A program made the position numbers and the translations under genes. DNA of 64,000 bases, taken from NCBI RefSeq assembly GCF_003367375.1, contig NZ_CP031416.1, positions 206,001 through 270,000 of the forward strand. Direction: 5' to 3'. Position 1 is the stretch's first letter; each line of letters starts with the position of its first letter. Below are positions 63,177 to 64,000 of this stretch, in pieces. This DNA is from Gallaecimonas mangrovi. GTDB taxonomy: Bacteria > Pseudomonadota > Gammaproteobacteria > Enterobacterales > Gallaecimonadaceae. The notes under the pieces are model-generated. The model was not told the DNA's origin and searched no databases. It saw only the letters and a program-made list of their open reading frames with translations.

Positions 63177-64000
63177 TTTACGTACCAGCCACACACCCGA
63201 TTCCATATGGTGGCTATAGGGAAACTGGTCAAAAAGAGCCAGTTTTTCCAGCCGGTGAGTTTGGGTTAGGGTCTCAAGGTTTTTCGCCAGTGTCTCGGGG
63301 TTACAAGAGATATAGAGAATATGCTCGTAACCGGCCACTAACTGCTCGGTGGCAGGGTCTAGGCCTGCGCGCGGTGGGTCAACAACAATGGTGCGGCAAT
63401 CAAAGGACCTAAGGTCAATACCACGTAACCGGCGAAACTCGCGCTTGCCTTCCATCGCTTCGGTGAACTCTTCGGCCGCTAGCCGGGCAACGGTGACATT
63501 TTCAATGCCGTTAGCCCGCATGTTGTATTGCGCCGAGGTAACCGAACTGCTGGCAATTTCAGTGGCTAAGACATTATTAAATTGCGTAGAAAGGGGCAGG
63601 GTAAAGTTGCCATTGCCGCAGTACAGCTCCAAGAGATCGCCGCCAATACCGGCGGTGCAATCAAGAGCCCAGGTCAGCATTTTTTCATTAATACCGGCGT
63701 TGGGTTGGGTGAAGCTGTTTTCAACTTGCTGGAAGGTCCAGCTACGGTCTTTAACTTCGAGCTTTTCCACCACAAAGTCGCGGTCGAGTACCCGCTTTTG
63801 TTTTTTGGCGCGGCCAATTAAATCCACCCGGCCGAACTGTTGCAGCGTATCGCGAAGCTTACGGGCTTCAACTTCCCATTCATCGGTCAGCGGCTTGTGG
63901 TAGAGCAAACTAATAACCGCTTCGCCGCTTTGGGTTGTCAAAAACTCAACCTGAAACAGTTTTTTGCGCAGCAGTGTGTTGGGCTTTAACAGCGCAATCA
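63174..64000 (-). CDS. trmA: tRNA (uracil-5-)-methyltransferase TrmA, 5' end beyond window
   Basis: The frame stays open to the window edge; upstream of the apparent TTG at 63941 it still reads [20 protein letters not shown], matching E. coli TrmA. About 275 of some 365 residues are visible. Motifs: [15 protein letters not shown] segment (here [14 protein letters not shown]), SAM site [20 protein letters not shown], and the catalytic Cys in YISCNPET. It makes 5-methyluridine at position 54 of tRNA (and acts on tmRNA). Confidence 0.96.
   Translation of the reverse strand, partial: IALLKPNTLLRKKLFQVEFLTTQSGEAVISLLYHKPLTDEWEVEARKLRDTLQQFGRVDLIGRAKKQKRVLDRDFVVEKLEVKDRSWTFQQVENSFTQPNAGINEKMLTWALDCTAGIGGDLLELYCGNGNFTLPLSTQFNNVLATEIASSSVTSAQYNMRANGIENVTVARLAAEEFTEAMEGKREFRRLRGIDLRSFDCRTIVVDPPRAGLDPATEQLVAGYEHILYISCNPETLAKNLETLTQTHRLEKLALFDQFPYSHHMESGVWLVRK

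Overview
The window looks like the chromosome of a marine or aquatic gammaproteobacterium. The evidence is the gene content and order: a complete type II secretion (gsp) operon beside hslR/hslO and yrfG/nudE/cysQ, an sthA / fabR / trmA neighbourhood, a beta-propeller phytase paired with a TonB-dependent receptor, and large secreted proteins with GlyGly-CTERM tails. Several proteins read very close to E. coli orthologues (HslO, SthA, FabR, YqhA, CvrA/NhaP2, NudE). A Gallaecimonas/Shewanella-like lineage is plausible, but the genus cannot be fixed from the sequence alone. No rRNA, tRNA, CRISPR array, prophage, integrase or intact transposase was found.

Layout. 1-5.4 kb: the 3' part of a LysR regulator, then on the minus strand a TonB-dependent receptor followed by a tandem-domain beta-propeller phytase that is split by a frameshift. 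5.5-8.3 kb: a membrane GGDEF protein with a degenerate signature, an AraC-type regulator coupled to it, and a patatin-like lipase. 8.5-10.1 kb: pckA. 10.4-22 kb: three tandem paralogous subtilisin-like (S8) proteases of about 1,220-1,240 residues, each with its own terminator. Two end in GlyGly-CTERM signals and the middle one in a His/Gly-rich tail. 22.2-24.3 kb: an AT-rich islet of three small genes, two of which resemble toxin-immunity proteins, with no toxin gene in sight. 24.4-25.7 kb: hslO and hslR. 26-37.4 kb: gspC to gspN, tightly overlapping. 37.4-39.8 kb: yrfG, nudE, cysQ and a small membrane-anchored protein.

40.2-47.3 kb: a GNAT acetyltransferase divergent from three tandem phage-tail-collar-domain proteins and a 1,625-residue DUF4347 / Ig-like / FG-GAP surface protein with a GlyGly-CTERM end. 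This is the best candidate here for a poorly described system. 47.3-51.4 kb: a CvrA/NhaP2 antiporter, an L,D-transpeptidase-like protein and an NhaC-family antiporter. 51.7-56.2 kb: an EamA transporter, two tandem 3-hydroxyacyl-CoA-dehydrogenase-like enzymes separated by a long hairpin, and an SH3/NlpC-P60 peptidase. 56.2-64 kb: yqhA, an MBL-fold protein, sthA, a LysR/Bcr-type MFS pair, a delta-9-type desaturase divergent from fabR, and the start-truncated trmA.

How it fits together. In E. coli the neighbourhood reads nudE-yrfF-yrfG-hslR-hslO-yhgE-pckA. The same backbone is visible here, opened at two points: the S8 trio plus immunity islet lies between pckA and hslO, and the gsp operon lies between hslR and yrfG. 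The window therefore holds both the type II secretion machine and at least three candidate GlyGly-CTERM cargo proteins. At the right end, the desaturase and FabR form a membrane-lipid control module with a recognisable FabR-like operator.
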